10,191 bases of DNA from CAYSBK01 sp964429265 (GTDB lineage Bacteria > Planctomycetota > Phycisphaerae > Sedimentisphaerales > Anaerobacaceae): contig CAYSBK010000080.1 of the NCBI GenBank assembly GCA_964429265.1, forward strand, positions 1-10,191, in the 5' to 3' direction. The notes beneath the pieces are model-generated. The model had not been told where the DNA came from. It did no database searches and saw only the letters and a program-made list of their open reading frames with translations. This document shows positions 1-6,746 of the stretch, one piece after another. Both the position numbers and the translations under genes were made by a program. Numbering within the stretch: position 1 is the stretch's first letter; each line of letters opens with the position of its first letter.

Positions 1-1
1 A

Positions 2-430
2 ATCCATTCACAGCTCTATTCACCAGATGGCGCTGGCGATAAAGAAGCGGGTTGGGCGCCGGTGACAATAGCGGATAACCTCAGGCTCAAGCAGGGCCAG
101 ACTGTCAATCTTGGTCGGTGGGAAATCCCTCGTGCGATTGAGGCGATGGCGTTGGTTGTTGATTCCGCGGACCAGCCCGTGGAGGGGGTGCCGGTGACGG
201 CGTGGGACCAGTACGGGCGGCAAACCAGCAACACGGGCGAAGACGGCGGAGCATTGTTTTTACTGGCGCCGGATGCGCGTGGGAAGTTCGTGGTTGAATG
301 CGGCGGCGCCGACCCGAATACCGAGGACTTGCGACAGGAAATGCCATACGAGATGGGCGGCGCAGCCGATGCCAACAACATCTACGTGCTCAATGTCTCG
401 GAACAGTTTCTGGCGAGGCTTTTCAAGTAG
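2..430 (+). CDS. 3' end of a gene of unknown function with a C-terminal regulatory-like beta domain (5' truncated)
   Basis: The frame is open from the first complete codon of the window to a TAG at 428-430, giving the last 142 residues of a longer protein. An ATG-less reading frame enters from the left edge, so the GTG at 62 is unlikely to be the true start. Roughly residues 45-100 alternate hydrophobic and polar residues, with the pattern 'ALVVDSADQPVEGVPVTAWD' followed by a glycine-rich turn and 'GKFVVEC'. This resembles carboxypeptidase-regulatory-like or other Ig-like beta-sandwich repeats, in which the 'D..G.PV.GV.V' stretch is typical. The final 40 residues match nothing I recognise. 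The protein ends 35 bp from the convergent ATP-grasp gene, with no obvious terminator hairpin between them. The reading frame is certain, the domain resemblance moderate and the function unknown. Confidence 0.7.
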   Translation: MHSQLYSPDGAGDKEAGWAPVTIADNLRLKQGQTVNLGRWEIPRAIEAMALVVDSADQPVEGVPVTAWDQYGRQTSNTGEDGGALFLLAPDARGKFVVECGGADPNTEDLRQEMPYEMGGAADANNIYVLNVSEQFLARLFK

Positions 431-465
431 GGTTTGTGTGCCTCGGCGCGGGATGGGGACGGTGC

Positions 466-1473
466 TCAGCGGTATCTTCTGAGGGCGAGCTTGACGAGGT
501 GGTCGATGAATTTTTCATATGGCAGGCCCGCTTTTTCGGCGGCTTCGGCGACCTCTTCGCCGTAGGCCAGGTCCGGGTTTGGATTCGCCTCGAGCACGAC
601 GACACGGTTGTCGGGTGTAAGCCGCAGATCGATGCGTCCGTAGTCGCGGATTTGCAGGATGTGGTATGCCTTTCTGCAGGTTCGGCTGACGGCGGCGGCG
701 AGGTGGGGTTCGAGCTGTGCGAAACCGAACTCGATTTTCCATTTTTCGCGGTAGGCGGGGTTCCACTTTACGCGGTAGGTTGCCAGTTGGGGGCCCTGGC
801 CTGGGGGGGCCTTGAAGAAACATTCCCGCGGCGGCAGGACCTTGAGTCGCTTGTTACCGAGAATTGCGACGTATAGTTCCCGCCCGGGGACGTATTCCTC
901 GGCGATTGCGGGTTGTTGCCACCGGTCGTGGACGAAGCGGACTCGCTCGGTAAGTTCGGCGTCGTTGTTGACGAGGGAGGCGTTGGAGACGCCTTCGGAG
1001 CTGTCTTCCAGTGCGGGTTTTACCACAAGGGGGTATCGCAGTCCGCCTCGCGGGCGAATTGCGGCACCGGGTTCGAAGGACGCGAAGCCGGGCACGCGTA
1101 TCTTGTGGAGGCTCAGCAGTTGCTTGCAGAGCGGCTTGTCCCGGCAGAGCATAAGGGCCGTGGGTCCGGCGCCGGTGTATGGAAGCTCGAGCATCTCCAG
1201 CAGGGCGGCGATATTCTTGTCGTGGGTGCGGTCTCCGGCGAGTTGCTCGGTGAGGTTGAACACCAGGTCGGGGCGGTTGCGGTTCAGGGCGGTGACCATC
1301 GCGCAGATGTCCTGGGTTGCGGGGAGGACCGTTACACGATAGCCGAGTTCCCGCAGTGTGTGAATGACGTGATACTCGGTGATGGGCTCGGAGGGTTCGT
1401 TTTGAAAATCCGGGTCGCCCGGCCGTACCTCGGCCTCGTCAACCAGGACTGTGATGTTGAGTTTTCGTCTCAT
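466..1473 (-). CDS. D-Ala-D-Ala-ligase-like ATP-grasp enzyme, probable divergent substrate
   Basis: This 335-residue protein has the ATP-grasp layout of the D-alanine--D-alanine ligase family, whose members use ATP to form an acyl phosphate and couple it to an amine. Visible elements are an N-terminal alpha/beta domain (about 5-105), the ATP-binding stretch 'YPLVVKPALEDSSEGVS' (147-163), 'AEEYVPGRELYVAILG' (191-206), and the metal/ATP site 'GRIDLRL' to 'VVLEANPNPDL' (279-302) with the expected D, E and N. The usual Ddl signature HGxxGE is absent: the equivalent position reads 'VFNLTEQLAGD' (71-81). A peptidoglycan Ddl role is therefore doubtful, and another amino acid or peptide is a likely substrate. 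The start is chosen at 1473 because it overlaps the upstream stop as ATGA and has an AGGAGA 11 nt before it. The same frame stays open far upstream, but that stretch lies over the metallopeptidase gene. Family is confident; substrate is unknown. Confidence 0.88.
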   Translation of the reverse strand: MRRKLNITVLVDEAEVRPGDPDFQNEPSEPITEYHVIHTLRELGYRVTVLPATQDICAMVTALNRNRPDLVFNLTEQLAGDRTHDKNIAALLEMLELPYTGAGPTALMLCRDKPLCKQLLSLHKIRVPGFASFEPGAAIRPRGGLRYPLVVKPALEDSSEGVSNASLVNNDAELTERVRFVHDRWQQPAIAEEYVPGRELYVAILGNKRLKVLPPRECFFKAPPGQGPQLATYRVKWNPAYREKWKIEFGFAQLEPHLAAAVSRTCRKAYHILQIRDYGRIDLRLTPDNRVVVLEANPNPDLAYGEEVAEAAEKAGLPYEKFIDHLVKLALRRYR

Positions 1474-2495
1474 CTGCGAAGCGTTCTCCTTCGGATGGTA
1501 AGCGTGTTGCTTGCGATGGCCGTCAGCAATGCGGTCAGTCCGACTATGTCGCCGTCTTTTGCATAGAGCTGCAGTGCCTTGCATCTGTGGATAAGTCTGT
1601 TGACAAGTTGGTGGAGGTCGTATTTTCGGTGGCCGGTCCAGCGGGCGACGTTGTCGACGAGCTGGCGGCGATAATGGCGGAGGAGCTTTTCGGCCTTCAG
1701 GGCGGACGGGCCGGTCGGCCTGGGGCTGAAGATATCGTTGAGGCAGTCGTCGTAATACCCGTGGAACTGCGGGCCGAGCGCCTTTCGCTTTCGCTCGTAG
1801 TGGGCGGCGAGGGTGGAGGTCATCCTGGAAGCGGACCACGGTGGCGTGCCGCGGACGGTGTTGCGGGGGGGGTGTCGGGCGACGGTTCGCATGAGGTGGT
1901 CGACGTAGCGGAGCTTCTTTATAACGGGCCAGTTGTTGTATTTCTGCTGCCAGTTGCTTTCGGGGTCGAGCCAGACGGCGAAGGTTTCGGCGAAGTCTTC
2001 GTCGGGGTGCGCCTGGGCGTAGTTGTCCTGGAGATGGATGACGTATCTCCTCGAATAAGGCTGGTAGTAGTAGGAATTGCAGTAGGGGGCAGAAAAGGGT
2101 CCGAAAAGCTGTCGCCAGCGGCTTCTGGTGTAGAGACGGTAGGCGTAGTTGATGGCGTGGCCGCACTCGTGTCGCAGCAGCTTCATACTGGATTGCTCGG
2201 TGCCTCCCTCGACCTCGTACATCATTTTCTGCTCGATTTGCTTGAGGCGTGGATGGGCCAGGCAGAAGGGGATGCCGATGATTGGTACCTTTTCGGGTGT
2301 GAGCCACTCGTCGGCGAGGTAGCAGGGGGGGTGAAAGTTGATCTGCCTGGCGTCGAGTTCGTCGTAGAGGCGTTTGACCAGCGGTTCGAGTGGGGAGCCT
2401 TCGATACCGACTTTGAGGTCCCTGATTCGCATCTGCAGGATCTGTTCGTCGGGCAGTTCGTGCCAGTTTTCTGCGATGGCAGGAGTTTTTGCCAT
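1470..2495 (-). CDS. Putative zinc-binding metallopeptidase (HExxH type)
   Basis: This 341-residue protein carries 'LLRHECGHAINYAYRLY' (106-122). The HExxH motif H109-E110-x-x-H113 is the classic zinc-binding and catalytic motif of metallopeptidases. About 55 residues later 'HPDEDFAETFAVWLDPES' (163-180) supplies conserved-looking acidic residues, of which E170 or E166 could be the third metal ligand. The arrangement resembles the poorly characterised putative zinc-binding metallopeptidase group of bacteria (Peptidase_Mx-like); that assignment is from memory. There is no signal peptide or membrane segment, so it is probably cytoplasmic. The C-terminal third is rich in Arg, Lys and His. The ATG at 2495 is preceded by GAGGAT at 9 nt; the upstream in-frame extension lacks comparable support. 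The stop overlaps the ATP-grasp start (ATGA), so the two form an operon and probably one pathway. The natural substrate cannot be read from the sequence. Confidence 0.85.
   Translation of the reverse strand: MAKTPAIAENWHELPDEQILQMRIRDLKVGIEGSPLEPLVKRLYDELDARQINFHPPCYLADEWLTPEKVPIIGIPFCLAHPRLKQIEQKMMYEVEGGTEQSSMKLLRHECGHAINYAYRLYTRSRWRQLFGPFSAPYCNSYYYQPYSRRYVIHLQDNYAQAHPDEDFAETFAVWLDPESNWQQKYNNWPVIKKLRYVDHLMRTVARHPPRNTVRGTPPWSASRMTSTLAAHYERKRKALGPQFHGYYDDCLNDIFSPRPTGPSALKAEKLLRHYRRQLVDNVARWTGHRKYDLHQLVNRLIHRCKALQLYAKDGDIVGLTALLTAIASNTLTIRRRTLRR
1485..1490 (-). promoter_or_regulatory. Ribosome binding site setting the start of the ATP-grasp gene
   Basis: On the minus strand AGGAGA lies 11 nt before the ATG at 1473-1471, inside the last codons of the metallopeptidase gene. 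Together with the ATGA stop/start overlap it supports coupled translation of the pair. It also argues against the much longer upstream extension of the ATP-grasp reading frame. Confidence 0.6.
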
Positions 2496-2530
2496 AGAGC
2501 CGCCATCCTCAATCGCCGTTGCCGGCACCG

Positions 2531-2566
2531 CACCGGCCGTCGGCCCGTGGGCAAGCTCGGCCGGTG
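2531..2566 (-). repeat. GC-rich inverted repeat in the presumed leader of the metallopeptidase operon
   Basis: CACCGGCCG at 2531-2539 and its exact reverse complement CGGCCGGTG at 2558-2566 enclose 18 nt. That loop itself contains a smaller GCCC/GGGC inverted pair (2543-2546 and 2549-2552). In the minus-strand transcript this would form a stable hairpin ending about 35 nt before the metallopeptidase start. No U-run follows on the minus strand, so it does not look like a simple intrinsic terminator. It could affect leader stability or bind a protein as a palindromic operator; neither is shown. Confidence 0.5.
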
Positions 2567-2590
2567 AAGCAGCTTGTAACCGAAGATATA

Positions 2591-2619
2591 CACATATCAA
2601 ATTCCGGCGGGGCAGACAA
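2591..2619 (-). promoter_or_regulatory. Possible promoter for the metallopeptidase/ATP-grasp operon
   Basis: Read on the minus strand, TTGTCT (2619-2614) and TATGTG (2596-2591) are separated by 17 nt, and a TGA just before the second box gives an extended -10 look. The match is partial. It would produce a leader of nearly 90 nt that contains the inverted repeat at 2531-2566. Confidence 0.3.
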
Positions 2620-2691
2620 GCGGCAGCCGACAGGCGGCGGCAGGTTAAGCGTGGGTGCGACTCTGGAGGCGTGACGGCGGGCAGGCGGGGC

Positions 2692-2719
2692 TTGTGTTCG
2701 AGGTCGGTTGGCCTATAAT
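2692..2719 (+). promoter_or_regulatory. Promoter for the glyQS-led plus-strand cluster
   Basis: A perfect TATAAT at 2714-2719 lies 16 nt after TTGTGT (2692-2697), a half-match to the -35 consensus. It predicts transcription starting near 2726 with a leader of about 30 nt, which fits a housekeeping sigma factor. The short leader contains the GAGGTG ribosome binding site at 2743-2748, 7 nt before the glyQS ATG, and leaves no room for a riboswitch or T-box. Confidence 0.6.
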
Positions 2720-2755
2720 GGGTCGGCTGTTCGTGAATAATCGAGGTGTAACGGT

Positions 2756-4246
2756 ATGGCGAAGATAACAAAGCTCGAGGATATTGTTTCGCTGTGTAAG
2801 CGTCGCGGTTTTATTTTTCAATCCAGCGAGATATACGGGGGTCTGGCCAGTTGCTATGACTACGGCCCGCTGGGGGTTGAACTGAAGAACAACGTCAAGA
2901 AGGCGTGGTGGCGAAGCGTGGTGCAGATGCGTGACGACGTGGTGGGGCTGGATTGCAGCATTCTTATGCATCCGATGGTGTGGAAGGCGTCGGGTCATAC
3001 GGATGAGTTTGCGGACGTGATAGCTGAGTGCAGGAAGTGCAACGTCCGCAGCCGGGTGGACCACCTTTTGAGCGTTGAGTCCCAGGGGCAGTCGGAGGCG
3101 GCGGCCGAGCATACCGAGCACGTTGCGCTGGAGGTGGCTCTTGCGGGGCTGAACAACCTGGCTGACAAGGTATGTCCGAACTGCGGGGCGGTGGGCGAGT
3201 TTACCGAGCCGATGCCTTTCCGGCTTATGTTCGAGACGCAGATGGGCGCGAACGTGGACGATTCGATGACGGTGTACCTTCGGCCCGAAACCGCGCAGGG
3301 GATATTCGTGAACTTTGCGAATATCCTGGACAGCACGCGTGTGAAGATACCGTTCGGGATTGCGCAGATAGGCAAGAGCTTCAGGAACGAGGTGACGACG
3401 AAGGCATTCATATTCCGCACGCGGGAGTTCGAGCAGGCGGAGCTGGAGTTTTTCTGCCGACCGGGGACGGACGAGCACTGGTGGCAGGTGTGGAAGCAGT
3501 TGCGTTTCGAGTGGTACACCGGGCTGGGGATAAAGAAGGAAAATCTTCGGTTTCGGGAGCACTCGGCCGACGAGCTTGCACACTATGCCAAGGCGTGCGT
3601 GGACATCGAGTACCGGTTTCCCTTCGGCAGCGGCGACTGGCAGGAACTGGAGGGCATTGCGAACCGGACCGATTACGACCTTCGCCAGCATCAGCGGGGT
3701 ATCAGGACACTCAATCGATGGTACGAAAGCGGGCGGGACGTGAACAAGATTACACTGGCGGAGGAGTCGGAGGATTACCAGTCGGGTCCGCTGTCGTACT
3801 TCGACGACGAACAGAAGAAGCGTTACATTCCATACGTGATCGAGCCCAGCGCCGGCATCGACCGCAGCACACTTGCATTTCTGGTGGATGCGTACGACGA
3901 GGAACAGGTGCGCGGCGAGACGCGGAACCTGCTTCGATTTCATCCGATGCTTGCGCCGGTGAAGGTGGGCGTCTTTCCGCTGGTCAAGCGCGACGGTATG
4001 CCGCAGACGGCCAGGAACATATACGACGACCTGAAGAAGTATTTCAACTGCTTTTACGACGAGAAGGGGGCGATCGGCAGGCGGTACCGCAGGCAGGACG
4101 AGGCGGGGACGCCTTTGTGTGTAACGGTGGACGGCCAGACCGCGCAGGACCAGACCGTGACGGTTCGGGAGCGTGACTCGATGGAACAGGTGAGGGTCTC
4201 CACCGACAAGTTACTCAACCATATTCGCGACAGACTGGAGGTATGA
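2756..4246 (+). CDS. glyQS: Glycyl-tRNA synthetase, single-chain alpha2 (archaeal/eukaryotic) type
   Basis: This class II enzyme charges tRNA-Gly with glycine in the cytoplasm. The 496 residues are full length for the homodimeric type. The N-terminus 'GFIFQSSEIYGGLASCYDYG' (19-37 region) is characteristic, as are 'YLRPETAQGIFVNF' (174-187), 'IGKSFRNEVTTKAFIFR' (205-221) around motif 2, and motif 3 'EPSAGIDRSTLAFL' (363-376). The C-terminal anticodon-binding domain begins near 'LAPVKVGVFPLVKRDG' (399-414). Two Cys pairs, C92-x-x-C95 and C140-x-x-C143, flank a Glu/Gln/Ala-rich linker and look like a zinc ribbon in the insertion domain, as seen in archaeal-type relatives. No separate alpha/beta glyQ-glyS genes are in view. 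The start has GAGGTG at 7 nt. It is the first gene of the cluster, and its stop is 1 nt before the next ATG. Confidence 0.97.
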   Translation: MAKITKLEDIVSLCKRRGFIFQSSEIYGGLASCYDYGPLGVELKNNVKKAWWRSVVQMRDDVVGLDCSILMHPMVWKASGHTDEFADVIAECRKCNVRSRVDHLLSVESQGQSEAAAEHTEHVALEVALAGLNNLADKVCPNCGAVGEFTEPMPFRLMFETQMGANVDDSMTVYLRPETAQGIFVNFANILDSTRVKIPFGIAQIGKSFRNEVTTKAFIFRTREFEQAELEFFCRPGTDEHWWQVWKQLRFEWYTGLGIKKENLRFREHSADELAHYAKACVDIEYRFPFGSGDWQELEGIANRTDYDLRQHQRGIRTLNRWYESGRDVNKITLAEESEDYQSGPLSYFDDEQKKRYIPYVIEPSAGIDRSTLAFLVDAYDEEQVRGETRNLLRFHPMLAPVKVGVFPLVKRDGMPQTARNIYDDLKKYFNCFYDEKGAIGRRYRRQDEAGTPLCVTVDGQTAQDQTVTVRERDSMEQVRVSTDKLLNHIRDRLEV

Positions 4247-4247
4247 A

Positions 4248-4700
4248 ATGATTGTTGACAAGATTGAAAACGCCGGGCTTTACAGGGGGTTGTCCGAGGG
4301 TATTGCAAGGGGGCTGGAGCTTTTGAAGGATGCGGCGATTGCTCAAAAGCCCGACGGACGATACGAAATCGACGGTGATAAGCTGTTCTATATGATCCAG
4401 CGGTACCCCACGAAGAACAAGGAGGAGATGCTGTTCGAGGCACACAGGGATTATATCGACATCCAGGCGATGATCGACGGCGAAGAGACGATAGGCTATG
4501 CGCCGACGGATACGCTGGAGGTGGTGCAGCCTTACAAGCCGGACGTTGTCAAGTGCGCCGACCCGGAGATTTTCACGGAGGTAAAATTGGCCAAGGGTAT
4601 GTTCGCGATATTTTTCCCGGACGATGCGCACAAGCCGTGCTACGATTATCACGCCGGCAAGTCGAACGTTCATAAACTGGTGATAAAGGTCAAGAAATAG
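4248..4700 (+). CDS. YhcH/YjgK/YiaL (EbgC-like) family protein
   Basis: This 150-residue protein has the hallmarks of the YhcH/YjgK/YiaL family, small cupin-like beta-barrel proteins tied in other bacteria to sugar or sialic-acid metabolism and to the beta subunit of evolved beta-galactosidase. Visible signatures are 'FEAHRDYIDIQAMIDGEE' (63-80), with H66 and the acidic pair, and 'IFFPDDAHKPCYDY' (121-134) with H128, near the expected metal-binding positions. It starts one nucleotide after the glyQS stop, with GGAGG at 6 nt inside the end of glyQS, so the two are probably translated in sequence. A sugar-related enzyme between two aminoacyl-tRNA synthetases has no obvious logic. Family is confident; the substrate and reaction are unknown. 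Confidence 0.92.
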   Translation: MIVDKIENAGLYRGLSEGIARGLELLKDAAIAQKPDGRYEIDGDKLFYMIQRYPTKNKEEMLFEAHRDYIDIQAMIDGEETIGYAPTDTLEVVQPYKPDVVKCADPEIFTEVKLAKGMFAIFFPDDAHKPCYDYHAGKSNVHKLVIKVKK

Positions 4701-4706
4701 CCCCGA

Positions 4707-4723
4707 CTCCGAGCCGGCGGAGA
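4707..4723 (+). promoter_or_regulatory. Ribosome binding site in a small hairpin before the pseudopilin-like gene
   Basis: GGAGA at 4719-4723 lies 6 nt before the ATG at 4730 and decides that start over the in-frame-downstream ATG at 4786, which has no good site. CTCCG (4707-4711) can pair with CGGAG (4718-4722), so a 5-bp stem would partly mask the site. This may be chance. Confidence 0.4.
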
Positions 4724-4729
4724 CAGCAA

Positions 4730-5202
4730 ATGGGCGAGCAGACGGCCGAACATTCCCAGCACGACACGCCGAAAGTTAGACGCGGATGGCGTTGGTGGCT
4801 GGGCGTGGTGATGCTGGCAGCGGCCGGCTTGTTCTTTGCTTCGTGTACGGAATAAGAGACGCAGACGTGGAGAAGGCGTTCAAAGATAGATATTTCCGAT
4901 GCCTTGCGAACAGGCGTGGTACGAGGCTTTTGATAGGGCTGCGGCGGTATAAGAACGAGCACGGTCGCTGGCCGGGGAGTTTGGGGGATATCAAGGGGAC
5001 GGTTCCGGATGAGGCGTTTGTCGACCCGAGAAACGGCGGGGCGTTCGTATACAGGCTGAAAGGCGATGACTTTGAGCTGTATAGTGCCGGGCCGAACAAG
5101 ATTGACGAAGGCGGCAGGTACAAGTCAGGCGCCGACGATTGGCGCATCTGGCCGACGCATATCATCAGGCATACGATGGAGAAGCACGACGCAAATGAAT
5201 GA
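4730..5202 (+). pseudogene. Pseudopilin-like single-pass membrane protein, frameshifted
   Basis: An ATG at 4730 with a good ribosome site opens a short frame that reads a basic segment and a hydrophobic helix ('WWLGVVMLAAAGLFFAS') before a TAA at 4853-4855. The neighbouring frame is open from 4780 to a TGA at 5200-5202 and encodes 'VEKAFKDRYFRCLANRRGTR', then 'LRRYKNEHGRWPGSL' and 'GAFVYRLKGDDFELYSAGPN'. That part resembles the C-terminal region of GspG-type pseudopilins and related planctomycete proteins. The two halves make sense joined: one base appears to be missing between about 4780 and 4852, and restoring it gives about 157 residues. The canonical prepilin-peptidase site is not visible. 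The alternative is a short intact gene from ATG 4786, but its first 20 residues are not a proper membrane segment. Its end overlaps the asnS start by 8 nt. A sequencing error is as likely as a real mutation. Confidence 0.65.
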
Positions 5203-6703
5203 AAGGTACACGTTGATTGAGCAGTTGAAGGACAGGGTTGGCCAACAGGTGACGCTGGCGGGATGGCTGTATAACAGCCGTTCGAGTGGTAAGATACTCT
5301 TTCTTATCCTTCGTGACGGTACGGGCCTGTGCCAGTGCGTGGTTGAGAAAAAGGCGGTTGCGGATGAAGTTTTCGACAGGCTCGAGCACCTGGGCCAGGA
5401 GTCGTCGCTGACTGTCACCGGCATGGTGCGGGCGGATAAACGCAGCATAGGGGGGTACGAGGTGGTCGTCAGCGATGCAGAGATTATCTGCGAGACGCAG
5501 GGTTACCCGATCACGCCGAAGTCGCACGGGATAGATTTTCTGCTGAAGAACAGGCACCTGTACCTGCGTTCGCGTCGGCCGTGGTGCGTCGGGAGAATCC
5601 GGCATACGGTCGTGGATGCGATCAGGCGGTTTTTCAACGACAACGGCTTTACGCTGGTGGATACGCCGATATTTACGACAATGGCGGCCGAGGGCGAGCA
5701 GACGTTGTTCGAGGTGGACTACTTCGGCAGGCCGATGCACCTTACCCAGACGGGCCAGTTGTACCTGGAGGCGGCGGTGATGAGTTTTGGGAAGGTTTAC
5801 TGCTTCGGGCCGACGTTCCGCGCGGAAAAAAGCAAGACGCGGCGACACCTTACCGAGTTCTGGATGGTGGAACCGGAAGTGGCATTTGTGGACCTGGATG
5901 ACCTTCTTGAGCTTGCAGAGCGGTTCGTGTGTTTCATCGTCGAACGGGTTCTGGAAAGAAACAGGGCCGAGCTGGAGACGCTCGGGGCGGATATCGGGTC
6001 GCTCGAGAAGATAAAGCCGCCTTTCTACAGGCTCAGCTATACCGAGGCGGTTGATATCCTGCGGGGGCCGAAGGCGAAAGAGTTCCTGAGCAGGCAGTTG
6101 GAGCAGATGAGAAAGCAAAAACAGGACATCGAAGAGCGAATCTCGCAGCTTGAGGCAAAAGAAGCAAGCGGGATCAAGCAGTGGCAGCGGGACAAGATTG
6201 CGGCCGAGCTTATCGAGCTGCGGACCGAGCTGGCGGAGGTAAATACGAAGATAGAGAACAATCCCAAACACGCAAAGCTTGCGGCGGAGTTCGAATGGGG
6301 CAAGGACCTGGGCGGCTCGGACGAGACCATCATATCGCAGATGCACGACAAGCCGGTCTTCGTAACGCACTATCCGAAGGCGGCAAAGGCATTCTATATG
6401 AAGCTGGACCGAAGCAACGAGGCCGTCGTGGAGAACTTCGACCTGCTGGCACCGGCCGGTTTCGGCGAAATCATCGGCGGGTCGGTCAGAGAAGACGACG
6501 GTGACCGGCTGCTGGAACGAATAAGAGAGGAACATCTGAATCCTGAGAATTATCGATGGTATCTTGACCTGCGGAAATACGGCTCGGTGCCGCACGGCGG
6601 GTTCGGGCTGGGGGTTGAGCGGACGGTTGCGTGGCTGACGGGGGAAAGACACATACGCCAGTGTATCGCGTTCGCCAGGCTGATGGACAAGGTTTATATT
6701 TAG
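5195..6703 (+). CDS. asnS: Asparaginyl-tRNA synthetase with a coiled-coil insertion
   Basis: This class II enzyme charges tRNA-Asn. Residues 1-105 form the OB-fold anticodon-binding domain ('VTLAGWLYNSRSSGKILFL', 19-37). 'TQTGQLYLEAAVMSFGKVY' (184-202), motif 2 'FRAEKSKTRRHLTEFWMVEP' (208-227) and motif 3 'GGFGLGVERTVAWL' (468-481) follow. The catalytic core favours AsnRS over AspRS; 'HLTEFWMVEPE' is typical. At 502 residues it is longer than the usual 430-470. The excess lies at about residues 291-363, between 'YTEAVDIL' and 'FEWGKDLGGSDE', as a Lys/Glu/Gln-rich helical segment that reads as a coiled coil. The start at 5195 is chosen because the protein begins naturally there, with GGAGAAG 10 nt upstream, and overlaps the preceding gene by 8 nt. 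All core motifs are intact, so the enzyme should be functional. Confidence 0.96.
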   Translation: MNERYTLIEQLKDRVGQQVTLAGWLYNSRSSGKILFLILRDGTGLCQCVVEKKAVADEVFDRLEHLGQESSLTVTGMVRADKRSIGGYEVVVSDAEIICETQGYPITPKSHGIDFLLKNRHLYLRSRRPWCVGRIRHTVVDAIRRFFNDNGFTLVDTPIFTTMAAEGEQTLFEVDYFGRPMHLTQTGQLYLEAAVMSFGKVYCFGPTFRAEKSKTRRHLTEFWMVEPEVAFVDLDDLLELAERFVCFIVERVLERNRAELETLGADIGSLEKIKPPFYRLSYTEAVDILRGPKAKEFLSRQLEQMRKQKQDIEERISQLEAKEASGIKQWQRDKIAAELIELRTELAEVNTKIENNPKHAKLAAEFEWGKDLGGSDETIISQMHDKPVFVTHYPKAAKAFYMKLDRSNEAVVENFDLLAPAGFGEIIGGSVREDDGDRLLERIREEHLNPENYRWYLDLRKYGSVPHGGFGLGVERTVAWLTGERHIRQCIAFARLMDKVYI

Positions 6704-6746
6704 CCGGCTTCGGGGCGGTCGCGCACAGGCGGTGGCTGCACCATAA

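Noticed and set aside
431..465. Possible bidirectional terminator between the first two convergent genes
   Set aside because: I could find no stable inverted repeat with a T-run in the 35-bp spacer.
1474..2307. Long N-terminal extension of the ATP-grasp reading frame (about 278 extra codons)
   Set aside because: It lies over the metallopeptidase gene in another frame and is low-complexity in Arg, Pro and His, which is typical of a shadow frame in G+C-rich DNA. The ATG at 1473 has its own ribosome site.
1587..2567. Plus-strand open frame of 326 codons opposite the metallopeptidase
   Set aside because: It is Val/Gly-rich with no recognisable domain, and it is fully explained as the antisense of a gene with a clear HExxH motif.
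2645..3943. Minus-strand open frame of 432 codons opposite glyQS
   Set aside because: It is antisense to a certain synthetase gene, and its composition (many Leu, Arg, His, Val) is that of a mirror frame.
4820..4856. Programmed -1 frameshift site in the pseudopilin-like gene
   Set aside because: No X-XXY-YYZ slippery heptamer or clear downstream stimulatory structure is visible; a missing base is a simpler explanation.
5165..6652. Minus-strand open frame of 495 codons opposite asnS
   Set aside because: It is antisense to a certain gene; the residues show no family signature and the frame is a by-product of codon bias.
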